Origin: Bradyrhizobium sp. 186
GTDB taxonomy: Bacteria > Pseudomonadota > Alphaproteobacteria > Rhizobiales > Xanthobacteraceae
Assembly: GCF_023101685.1 (NCBI RefSeq)
Contig: NZ_CP082164.1
Location: 7,874,001 to 7,938,000 of the forward strand
Length of the DNA: 64,000 nucleotides
Direction of reading: 5' to 3'
Notes under the pieces: model-generated
Told to the model about the DNA's origin: nothing
Database searches by the model: none
The model's input: the letters and a program-made list of their open reading frames with translations, nothing else
Translations under genes and position numbers: made by a program
Shown here: positions 24,994 to 32,260 of the stretch, piece by piece
Numbering within the stretch: the first letter of the stretch is position 1
Layout of the letters: every line of letters starts with the position of its first letter

Positions 24994-26144
24994 TGATGGC
25001 GAAACTCCACTTCAGGCGCGTCATCCTCGCCGGCGCGCTCATCGCCACTGCTATTCTTGCGCTTGCCGCGCTCGGGGTTCGGCCGGCCGCAGCCCAGGCG
25101 ACTTGCGAATCCGAGTGCGGCGAGCCGACGCCTAACCCGTCACCGACATATTCGCCGACACCGGCGCCGACCTACAGCCCGCCGCCGACGCCAAGTCCCT
25201 ATCCTTCGTCGTCGCCGAGCCCGTATCCGTCGCCGAGTCCGACGCCGACCGGCGCCGATTCCAGCGGCAATTCGATCGGCGGCCTCGCCAATCAACGCTT
25301 CAACCAGATGATCACCAACCGGGTGCTCGGCACAGTGCTGCTCGGCGTCAACGAGCAGGTCAATTGCAGCGACTGCATCAGCGCGTTCGGCTCGGCCGGC
25401 TCGTTCTCGGCCGGCATCCACGGCCGCAAGGAGCTGACCAACAATCTGTCGCTGCTCGCCGGCATCGCCTACACGCAATACAGCGAGGGCGGCTACAACA
25501 TCACCAGCGCGCCGATCGGCGCCTTCGCGCTGCGCTATGACTTCACCGATTGGGGCTCGTCGCGCCCGTTCTTCGATATCGGCACGATCCTGACGCCTTG
25601 GGAAAAGGCACGCTACACCCGCAGCTACAACACCAGTCTCGGCCCGGTGAACGTGACGAGTTCGACCAACGCCTCTAACTATGCCGTGTATGGCCGCGCC
25701 GGCTGGATGAGCCGCGTGTCACCGCGTGACGAGGTCGCGGCCTCGATCGAGGTCTGGCAACTCTGGCAGCGCGTGTCCGGCTATGCCGACAGCGCGGTCG
25801 CGTTCAATCCGTTCGACGCCACCCTTGCGACCGGCACCGACCGCACCAGCCTGGTCAAGATCGGCGGCCAGTGGACCCATCTCTACGGCAGCAACATCGA
25901 GGCCAACGTCAATGGCGGCTGGGTGCAGTCGTTCGCCGGCCACAGCGGCATCGTCGCCACCGTGACCGGCGACGGCATGGTGGTGCCGACGATGGGTAAC
26001 CAGGGCTGGTTCGAATATGGCGGCCGCCTCGGCTTCCGCGTGTCCAAGGGATGGATCGTCGACCTCTTCGCCAACGGCACGCTCGGCCCGCAGCCGGTGG
26101 GCAACACCATCCACGGCGGCGTGGGGTTGCGGATCAATTATTAG
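24993..26144 (+). CDS. Outer membrane beta-barrel protein with Pro/Ser/Thr-rich stalk
   Basis: About 383 residues. A signal peptide (to about residue 36, ending AAAQA) is followed by a Cys pair (TCESECGEP) and a low-complexity Pro/Ser/Thr/Tyr stalk at residues 45-86. The rest is a strand-rich C-terminal domain of autotransporter/porin style (alternating aromatic residues, ending GNTIHGGVGLRINY), with another Cys pair (VNCSDCISAFG). The final aromatic residue is the outer membrane insertion signal. ATG 24993 overlaps the FecR stop; the GTG at 24981 and ATG at 24996 are alternatives. Its substrate or surface role is unknown. Confidence 0.8.
   Translation: MMAKLHFRRVILAGALIATAILALAALGVRPAAAQATCESECGEPTPNPSPTYSPTPAPTYSPPPTPSPYPSSSPSPYPSPSPTPTGADSSGNSIGGLANQRFNQMITNRVLGTVLLGVNEQVNCSDCISAFGSAGSFSAGIHGRKELTNNLSLLAGIAYTQYSEGGYNITSAPIGAFALRYDFTDWGSSRPFFDIGTILTPWEKARYTRSYNTSLGPVNVTSSTNASNYAVYGRAGWMSRVSPRDEVAASIEVWQLWQRVSGYADSAVAFNPFDATLATGTDRTSLVKIGGQWTHLYGSNIEANVNGGWVQSFAGHSGIVATVTGDGMVVPTMGNQGWFEYGGRLGFRVSKGWIVDLFANGTLGPQPVGNTIHGGVGLRINY
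25125..25250 (+). repeat. Coding low-complexity repeat (Pro/Ser/Thr/Tyr stalk)
   Basis: In-frame repeats of PTPSPYPS, PTYSP and SPSP type, 42 residues. It extends the barrel away from its N-terminal Cys pair. Composition (Ser and Thr between prolines) is like O-mannosylated linkers of actinobacterial proteins. Confidence 0.75.
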
Positions 26145-26164
26145 ACTAAGGCGGAGCCACCGAT

Positions 26165-26265
26165 GTCATGCCCGCGCAGGCGGGCATCCAGTACGCCGCG
26201 GCTTCTTTCGTATCACGGCGCCGTCTCTGGGATACTGGATCGCCCGGTCGAGGCCGGGCGATGAC
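26165..26265. repeat. GTCATGCCCGCG palindromic repeat
   Basis: Left arm GTCATGCCCGCGCAGGCGGGC, right arm CGCCCGGTCGAGGCCGGGCG followed by ATGAC, with TCCAGTA and TACTGGA inside. It lies between the convergent beta-barrel and PhnB-like genes. Confidence 0.65.
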
Positions 26266-26293
26266 AGCGAGTGTGTGGTGCGAGCTCATGGTC

Positions 26294-26782
26294 TCACGCC
26301 GCCGACCTGCCCTCGAAGGCGCGGCGCAAGCTTTCGACATCGAGCTTCACCATCTTCATCATGGCCTGCATCGCACGACCGGCCGCAGCCCTGTCCGGGC
26401 TCGAGAGAAATTCGAACATCACTTTCGGCACGACCTGCCAGGACACGCCGTAGCGGTCATTGAGCCAGCCGCACTGCTGCTCCTTGCCGCCATGGGCGAG
26501 GAAAGCGTTCCAGACGCTGTCGAGCTGGGCCTGATCGTCGCAATGGATCATCAGCGAGAGCGCGTGGGTGTACTCCATCTTCATCCCGCCATTGAGCGCG
26601 ACCAGGGGCTGCCCGGCCACCGTGAACTCGACGACGAGTACGGAGCCCTCCTTGCCGGACGGGCTGTCGGTGACGTTGCGCTGAACGTGCGTGATCTCCG
26701 AATTCGGCACGAGCGAGACGTAGAAATTCGCGGCTTCCTCGGCGTCGCCATTGAACCACAGGCAGGGTACGACCTTGGACAT
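26294..26782 (-). CDS. VOC-family (PhnB/DUF1428-like) protein
   Basis: 162 residues. The ATG at 26780-26782 has an AGGAG site 9-10 bases before it; a TTG two codons earlier is too close to that site. The pattern VVPCLWFNGDAEEAANFYVSL, then QPLVALNGGM, SLMIHCDDQAQLDSVW and CGWLNDRYGVSWQVVP is that of the PhnB-like branch of the vicinal-oxygen-chelate superfamily. These proteins are often annotated as 3-demethylubiquinone methyltransferase-like, but most have no proven activity. The conserved His/Glu metal ligands cannot be assigned with confidence. Confidence 0.85.
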   Translation of the reverse strand: MSKVVPCLWFNGDAEEAANFYVSLVPNSEITHVQRNVTDSPSGKEGSVLVVEFTVAGQPLVALNGGMKMEYTHALSLMIHCDDQAQLDSVWNAFLAHGGKEQQCGWLNDRYGVSWQVVPKVMFEFLSSPDRAAAGRAMQAMMKMVKLDVESLRRAFEGRSAA

Positions 26783-26865
26783 GGACAAATGCTCCTCTTG
26801 GAATGGGGTCCGGTCCGAGGACGAACAGGCCCGCCGCGATCCGACAGGCCCGGCGAACTATTTTT

Positions 26866-27378
26866 TCATGCCTTTTCGTTCGGATCCCGGTGGATGGGAT
26901 CGATCCACAGCACCGTCTCGGGCTTCTCGACCGGCTCGATGTCGAGATTGATCGCCACCGCCTCGCCGTCGCTGCGCACCAGCACGCATTCCAGCACTTC
27001 ATCGGGGCTGGCGTTGATCTCCTGATGCGGCACATAAGGCGGCACGTAGATGAAATCGCCGGGGCCGGCTTCCGCAGTGAACTGGAGGTTTTCGCCCCAG
27101 CGCATGCGCGCCTTGCCCTTCACCACATAGATGATGCTTTCGAGATGGCCATGGTGATGCGCGCCGGTCTTGGCGTCGGGCTTGATGCTCACGGTGCCCG
27201 CCCACAATTTCTGCGCACCGACGCGCGCGAAATTGATCGCGGCCTTGCGGTCCATGCCCGCCGTCGACGGCACGTTGGGATCGAGCTGGTTGCCGGGAAC
27301 AACGCGCACACCGTCATGTTTCCAGCGATCGTCGTGATCGTGTGCATGGTGCGAATGCGTATGGTCATGGCCGGCCAT
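26866..27378 (-). CDS. Cupin-domain protein with a His-rich N-terminus
   Basis: 170 residues from ATG 27376-27378. The N-terminus is unusually His/Asp-rich (MAGHDHTHSHHAHDHDDRW), which could bind metal. The cupin core has HHHGHLESIIYVVKGKARMRWG, with the three His and Glu of cupin motif 1, and a second motif (GDFIYVPPYVPHQEINAS). A single cupin fold of this size is usually a small metal-dependent enzyme or sugar/ligand-binding protein. The substrate is unknown. It sits 84 bp upstream of the PhnB-like gene on the same strand, so they may be co-transcribed. Confidence 0.82.
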   Translation of the reverse strand: MAGHDHTHSHHAHDHDDRWKHDGVRVVPGNQLDPNVPSTAGMDRKAAINFARVGAQKLWAGTVSIKPDAKTGAHHHGHLESIIYVVKGKARMRWGENLQFTAEAGPGDFIYVPPYVPHQEINASPDEVLECVLVRSDGEAVAINLDIEPVEKPETVLWIDPIHRDPNEKA

Positions 27379-27449
27379 TGGTCTTGCTTTCTGTTGGTTC
27401 CGTGCGCGGCAAGCTAACCAAAGCCGCGGCATCAAGCCATACCAAAATC

Positions 27450-27474
27450 GGAACTCTCGTAACCATCAGACGTT
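27450..27474 (+). promoter_or_regulatory. EcfG-type general stress promoter of a tiny transcription unit
   Basis: GGAAC (27450-27454), 16 bases, CGTT (27471-27474), an exact consensus match. Transcription would begin near 27481, 17 bases before the ATG of the 24-codon frame. Confidence 0.8.
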
Positions 27475-27497
27475 GAAGGGCAAGGGGCCAGCAGGCG

Positions 27498-27572
27498 ATG
27501 GGTGACGCCAAGGACGCCGCGAAGGATGCGACGGATCGCGCCGCAGCCGCCGCGAAGCGCGCGGCCGAATAA
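27498..27572 (+). CDS. 24-residue Ala/Lys/Asp-rich small protein (or small-RNA gene)
   Basis: ATG 27498 gives MGDAKDAAKDATDRAAAAAK followed by RAAE and TAA. It is nearly half alanine with regularly spaced charged residues, so it should form one amphipathic helix. Upstream is an AAGGGGCC-like site, 10-16 bases from the ATG, and an exact EcfG promoter; downstream is a strong terminator at 27593-27621. The whole unit would be about 140 nt. Either a small stress protein or a regulatory RNA in which the frame is incidental; the regular codon pattern favours a protein. I recognise no family. Confidence 0.55.
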   Translation: MGDAKDAAKDATDRAAAAAKRAAE

Positions 27573-27592
27573 CGCGGTAAGTACTGAATGCG

Positions 27593-27621
27593 AAAAGACC
27601 GGCCGTGAGGCCGGTCTTTTT
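27593..27621. terminator. Strong bidirectional intrinsic terminator
   Basis: AAAAGACCGGCC, loop GTGA, GGCCGGTCTTTTT: an 8-bp GC stem extended by A/T pairs, with T-runs on both strands. It serves the small unit on the plus strand and the convergent FKBP gene, whose stop is 11 bases away. Confidence 0.92.
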
Positions 27622-27631
27622 GTTTGCGCGA

Positions 27632-28096
27632 TCACTTCACCGCGAGCAATTCCACGTCGAACATCAGCGTCGCGTTCGGCGGGATCACGCCGCCGGCGCC
27701 GCGAGCGCCGTAGCCGAGCTGCGCCGGAATGATCAGCGTACGCTTGCCGCCGACCTTCATGGAAGCAACGCCCTCGTCCCAGCCCGCGATGACGCGACCC
27801 TTGCCAATCGGAAACTCGAACGGCTCATTGCGATCGACGGACGAGTCGAATTTCTTGCCCTTCTGGCCGTTCTCGTAGAGCCAGCCGGTGTAGTGCATCA
27901 CGCAGATCTGGCCGGGCTTTGGCGAGGCACCAGTGCCGGCGACGCTGTCGATGATCTGCAAGCCTGAAGTTGTGGTCATGGTCTTTCCTGCGGTCTGGGC
28001 CGAGGCCGTGGTGGAAACGAAATGCGACACGCTGCCGATCATGGTGATCGCGAGTGCCGACATCAGGGCGAGGAGCGCGCGCTGGAAACGCTGCAT
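27632..28096 (-). CDS. Periplasmic FKBP-type peptidyl-prolyl isomerase
   Basis: 154 residues. Residues 1-34 form a signal peptide (ending ASAQT). A full FKBP domain follows: [61 protein letters not shown] and [24 protein letters not shown]. The aromatic pocket (Tyr in HYTGW, Phe-Asp in KFDSS, Trp in AGWDEG, Tyr in LGYGA) is complete, so it should be an active prolyl isomerase that helps fold exported proteins. It uses the shared terminator at its 3' end. Confidence 0.93.
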   Translation of the reverse strand: MQRFQRALLALMSALAITMIGSVSHFVSTTASAQTAGKTMTTTSGLQIIDSVAGTGASPKPGQICVMHYTGWLYENGQKGKKFDSSVDRNEPFEFPIGKGRVIAGWDEGVASMKVGGKRTLIIPAQLGYGARGAGGVIPPNATLMFDVELLAVK

Positions 28097-28156
28097 AAGA
28101 CACCTTCCGTTTGAGGCGGGAGGTGTCTAGCGCAACGCAGTAGCCGTTTCCACCCC

Positions 28157-30448
28157 TCAGACCTCGATATTTTCGAGCCGGACCGGTAGCTTGCGGATGC
28201 GTTGTCCCGTGGCGTGATAGATGGCGTTGCAGATCGCGGCGTTGGTGCCGACATTGGCGAGTTCGCCAAGACCCTTCGCGCCCGCCGGGTTGATGTGATC
28301 ATCCTGTTCGGAGAGCAGGATGACCTCGACGCCTGGGACGTCCGCGTTCACGGGCACGAGATAATCGGCAAAATTGTCGTTAACGTAGCGCGCGGTGCGC
28401 TCGTCGATCTCGGTGGCCTCCAGCAGCGCCGAGGACATGCCCCAGATCAGGCCGCCCATGAGCTGGCTGCGGGCCGTACGCGGATTCATGATGCGCCCGC
28501 ACGCGAAAGCGCCGACCAGGCGCGGCGCGCGGATCTCGTGCGTGAAACGGTTGACCCTGACCTCCACGAATTCGGCGCCGAAGGCGTAGGCGATCTTGTC
28601 CTCCATGCTGCTGCCGCCGACCAGCCGCACGTGACCGCTGTGCATCGCCTGGAAGGAATCGAGCGGTGCCCCTTCCGGCTTCCACTCGCCATATTCCTCG
28701 ACGATGCCGACGCCAAGCGCATCGAACGCCTTTTCCAGATTCAACGGCTGATCGCTTTTCGCTGCCCGCGTCGCCGGAGTTTGACCGATGCCTACGGTCT
28801 CCTTGGCCTTGTCGGTCAGGCTTTCGTTCGGCATCACCGCCCTGAACAGCCGCTGGCGGACCTTGTCGCAGACCATCATCACCACCGAACAGGTGCTGGC
28901 CGTCGAGTTCGAGCCGCCCGCGACCGGCGCCGGCGGCAGATCGCTGTCGCCGATGAAGACCGCGACCTTCTCCAGCGGTACGCCAAGTCGTTCTGCTGCG
29001 GTCTGTGCGATGATGGTGTAAGCGCCGGTGCCGATCTCGTGGCCCGCGATCTCGACGCGGGTGCGGCCGTCGCGCTGCAGGCGCACGCGCGCCGCAGACG
29101 GTCCCATCTGCGTCGGATAGCAGGTGGCGGCGCAGCCATAGCCGATCAGCCAATCGCCTTCCGCCATCGACTTCGGCGCCCTCGAGCGCTGCGCCCAGCC
29201 GAACGCCCTGGCGGCTTCATCGAAGCAGGCCATCAGCGACCGCGAGGTGTAGGGCTTGCCGCCGATCGGCTCGTTGGTGGTGTCGTTGATACGGCGGAGC
29301 TCGACCGGATCCATGTCCAGCTTGACAGCGAGCTCGTCCATCGCGCTTTCCAGCGCGAACAGATACGGCACCTCCGGCGGCGAACGCATGAAGCCCGGCG
29401 TGTTGCGGTCGGCGCGCACGATCGACACCAAGCTGTCGACATTCGGGCAGGCATAGAGCCGCGTGGTGGTCTTGGTGCCGCCCACGCAGTATGCATCGGG
29501 ACGCGAGGACACCTCGGCGCCCTCGTGCCTCAGCGCAATGAGTTTGCCATCGCGGCCGGCGCCTAGCTTGATCTGATGCCGCGTCTCGGCGCGATGGGTC
29601 GTGATCGTGAAGCCCTGGTCGCGCGTCGGCACCAGCTTGATCGGCCGGTTCAGGCGCTTCGCAATCCCGGCGATGATGGCGGTCCGCGGCGTCATCGAGC
29701 CGCGCGAACCGAAGCCGCCGCCGACATAGGGATTGACCACACGCACCTTGTCGGCGTCGATGCCGAGCTGCTCGGCGACGCCGTTCTTCAGGCCGTAGAC
29801 GTACTGGCTCGGCTCGTAGATCACGAGATTGTCGCCCATCCAGGCGCAGCTCGTCGCAAACAGCTCCATCGGATTGTGGTGCTGCGTTGGCGTGTCGTAG
29901 GAGGCCGTGAGCTTGACCTCGGCCGCATCGAACGCCCGGGCGAAGTCGCCGACCTTCGGGTCCTCCTTGAACTGCGCATTCTGGCCCTTGGCAGCGGCCG
30001 TCGTTGTTCCCGGCGAGTCGAACGTCGCACTGGGCATCACCGCCGTGTAATTCACCTTGACGCGGTTTGCGGCTTCGCGCGCGGCCTCGTAGCTCTCGGC
30101 GATGACCACCGCAACGATCTGACCATCATGCGCGATGTCGGCTGACTTCATCGGTTGAATCGTGGTCGCCGCATAGCCGCCATTGCTGAAGAGCTTCGAG
30201 TCCTTCAGCTTCGGCGCATTTTCATGCGTGACGACGTCGATCAGGCCGCGGACACGGCTGGCGTCATCAAGATCAAAGCTGTCGACGCGCCCCTTGGCGA
30301 TGGCGCTCGTGACCAGGAACGCATAGGCCGGATTGGCCAGCGGCATATCGGAGGCATAGGTCGCACGCCCCGTGACTTTTGAGACTGCATCATAGCGCGG
30401 CACGGGCCGGCCCATGTTCGCCTTCGGCTCGGGAGCGGCAGCGGTCAT
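28157..30448 (-). CDS. paoC: Aldehyde oxidoreductase, molybdopterin-binding subunit (PaoC type)
   Basis: 763 residues, the large subunit of the xanthine-oxidase family. Visible motifs are VGGGFGSRGSM (molybdopterin contacts), MRSPPEVPYLFALESAMDEL and the catalytic glutamate, E729 in AGAKGLGELANVG. With the two genes upstream it forms a three-subunit enzyme like E. coli PaoABC, which oxidises aromatic and aliphatic aldehydes in the periplasm. Starts 2 bp after the FAD subunit stop. It has no signal of its own, as expected if the complex is exported with the Tat signal of the small subunit. No XdhC/PaoD maturation gene is nearby. Other substrates (isoquinoline, nicotinate) cannot be excluded. 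Confidence 0.88.
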   Translation of the reverse strand: MTAAAPEPKANMGRPVPRYDAVSKVTGRATYASDMPLANPAYAFLVTSAIAKGRVDSFDLDDASRVRGLIDVVTHENAPKLKDSKLFSNGGYAATTIQPMKSADIAHDGQIVAVVIAESYEAAREAANRVKVNYTAVMPSATFDSPGTTTAAAKGQNAQFKEDPKVGDFARAFDAAEVKLTASYDTPTQHHNPMELFATSCAWMGDNLVIYEPSQYVYGLKNGVAEQLGIDADKVRVVNPYVGGGFGSRGSMTPRTAIIAGIAKRLNRPIKLVPTRDQGFTITTHRAETRHQIKLGAGRDGKLIALRHEGAEVSSRPDAYCVGGTKTTTRLYACPNVDSLVSIVRADRNTPGFMRSPPEVPYLFALESAMDELAVKLDMDPVELRRINDTTNEPIGGKPYTSRSLMACFDEAARAFGWAQRSRAPKSMAEGDWLIGYGCAATCYPTQMGPSAARVRLQRDGRTRVEIAGHEIGTGAYTIIAQTAAERLGVPLEKVAVFIGDSDLPPAPVAGGSNSTASTCSVVMMVCDKVRQRLFRAVMPNESLTDKAKETVGIGQTPATRAAKSDQPLNLEKAFDALGVGIVEEYGEWKPEGAPLDSFQAMHSGHVRLVGGSSMEDKIAYAFGAEFVEVRVNRFTHEIRAPRLVGAFACGRIMNPRTARSQLMGGLIWGMSSALLEATEIDERTARYVNDNFADYLVPVNADVPGVEVILLSEQDDHINPAGAKGLGELANVGTNAAICNAIYHATGQRIRKLPVRLENIEV

Positions 30449-30450
30449 GA

Positions 30451-31467
30451 TCAGATCTCCATCGTTACGGCCTGTTGCAGCGCGCGCGCCACCACGCGCT
30501 TGCCGAGTGCGATCTTGAAGCTGTTATGCTGCCGCCCGCTGGCGCCTGCGAAAGCAGCATCCGCGACACGCCGGGCCAGGTCATCGTCGAATCTCTGCCC
30601 CTTCAACAGCGCCTCCGCCTCACGCGCGCGCCAAGGCACGGTGGCAACACCGCCAAGTGCCACGCGCGCGTCATCGATCACGCCATTCCGCACGTCCAGC
30701 GCGATCGCCGCCGACGACAGCGCGAACTCATAAGACTGCCGGTCGCGCACCTTGAGATAGACCGACCGAGGCCAGCGGCCCGAGACGGTAAATCCCGAGA
30801 TGAGCTCGCCAGGCCGAAGCGTCGTCTCGATTTCGGGCGAACTGGCGGGCGCCTTGTGCAACTGCGCGAACGGCATGCTGCGGGTGCCGGCTTTCCCGGT
30901 GATCTCGACCATCGCGTCCAGCGCAATCAGGGCCTGGGCAAAGTCGCCGGGATAGGTCGCAATGCACTGATCGGAGGTGCCGAGCACCGCATGCATGCGG
31001 TTGAACCCCTCCATCGCGGCGCAGCCGGAGCCGGGATTGCGCTTGTTGCAGTTCTCATAGGAGATATCGCGAAAATAGCTGCAGCGCGTCCTCTGCATCA
31101 CATTGCCGCCGAGGGTCGCCATGTTGCGCAACTGGGCGCTGGCGGCAAGCTTCAATGAATTGGCGATCACCGGATATTGGCGCTGAATGTCAGCATGCGC
31201 AGCAACATCGGACATTTTTGCGAGCGCACCGAGCCGCAAATTTTCACCACCCGGCTCAATACCGGACCAACCCTGCGCCAATGGATTGATATCGACGATC
31301 GCTGCGGGCCGCATCACATCCAGCTTCATCAGATCGATGAGCGTGGTGCCGCCGGCGAGCGGCTGTGCGGCGGCCTGGGTCATTGGATTGTTGGCCGCGG
31401 CGGCTGCGCTGAGCGCCTGCACGGCCATGCCCGGGTCTGTCGCCCTCTGATACAGGAAGGATCGCAT
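30451..31467 (-). CDS. paoB: Aldehyde oxidoreductase, FAD subunit with 4Fe-4S cysteines (PaoB type)
   Basis: 338 residues. FAD-binding motifs are LAGGTTLIDLMKLDVMRP and ASAQLRNMATLGGNVMQRTR. Directly after comes a Cys-rich insertion with C129, C140, C149 and C168 (in TRCSYFRD, YENCNKRNPGSGCAAM and TSDQCIA), the four ligands that hold an extra 4Fe-4S cluster in PaoB and in 4-hydroxybenzoyl-CoA reductase but are lacking in ordinary xanthine dehydrogenases. The start is 4 bp after the small-subunit stop. It passes electrons from the iron-sulfur subunit to an unknown acceptor. Confidence 0.88.
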   Translation of the reverse strand: MRSFLYQRATDPGMAVQALSAAAAANNPMTQAAAQPLAGGTTLIDLMKLDVMRPAAIVDINPLAQGWSGIEPGGENLRLGALAKMSDVAAHADIQRQYPVIANSLKLAASAQLRNMATLGGNVMQRTRCSYFRDISYENCNKRNPGSGCAAMEGFNRMHAVLGTSDQCIATYPGDFAQALIALDAMVEITGKAGTRSMPFAQLHKAPASSPEIETTLRPGELISGFTVSGRWPRSVYLKVRDRQSYEFALSSAAIALDVRNGVIDDARVALGGVATVPWRAREAEALLKGQRFDDDLARRVADAAFAGASGRQHNSFKIALGKRVVARALQQAVTMEI

Positions 31468-31471
31468 GCGC

Positions 31472-32086
31472 CTAGCCTTTCATGATCTCGGGCGCGGCCT
31501 GCTTCACGGCCGAGACGATATTGGGATAGGCCGCGCAGCGGCAGATATTTCCGCTCATATATTCGCGGATGTCGGCATCGCTGCCCGCGTGGCCCTCCTT
31601 CACGCAGGCTACCGCTGACATGATCTGTCCGGGCGTGCAGTAGCCGCACTGGAATGCATCGTTGTCAATGAAGGCCTGCTGCATCGGGTGAAGACGGTCG
31701 TCGGTGGCGAGCCCCTCGATGGTGGTGATGTCCTGGCCTTCCGCCGCCAGTGCCAGCGTCAGGCACGACACCACGCGCCGGTCGTCGATCAACACGGTGC
31801 AGGCGCCGCACTGGCCGTGATCGCAGCCCTTCTTGCTGCCGATGAGGCCCATATGCTCGCGCAGCGCATCGAGCACGGTCGTGCGCGCGTCGAGCCGAAG
31901 GCGCTTGTCCTTGCCGTTCACCCGCAGCGTGACATCGACGGGCAGCGCCGGATCCGGCACGGCCGCCGAGCTCACGCCTTCCGTGGCCGCGCGGGCGGTG
32001 AGCGGAACGAGCGCGCTACCGGCCGCGCCGGCAATGAAGGCGCGCCGGTCGAAGCCGGAATCTTTGGAACTCGGATTGTCGTGCAT
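31472..32086 (-). CDS. paoA: Aldehyde oxidoreductase, 2Fe-2S subunit with Tat signal (PaoA type)
   Basis: 204 residues. The ATG at 32084-32086 has GGAGG upstream. A Tat signal is present (FDRRAFIAGAAGSALVPL, with the Arg pair at 14-15), so the folded complex should be exported to the periplasm. The plant-type 2Fe-2S cluster uses C88, C93, C96 and C108 (GCDHGQCGACTVLI); the second cluster uses C147, C150, C182 and C184 (FQCGYCTPGQ, NICRCAAY). First gene of the three-gene paoABC-type operon. Confidence 0.9.
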   Translation of the reverse strand: MHDNPSSKDSGFDRRAFIAGAAGSALVPLTARAATEGVSSAAVPDPALPVDVTLRVNGKDKRLRLDARTTVLDALREHMGLIGSKKGCDHGQCGACTVLIDDRRVVSCLTLALAAEGQDITTIEGLATDDRLHPMQQAFIDNDAFQCGYCTPGQIMSAVACVKEGHAGSDADIREYMSGNICRCAAYPNIVSAVKQAAPEIMKG

Positions 32087-32260
32087 GACGGCCTCCGCCG
32101 CTTTCGGGAGAGCAGCGCACGCCTGCACCGCTCATCGCCCCCTTAACTTGGGACCATGAGCTCCGTTCCGAATGAAATGAAGCGGCGCCAGAAACGACGC
32201 TTCATTCGCCGTCAATTTTTTCTGATCATGCGAGACTGCTTTGCTCGCGCATCCCCGGGC

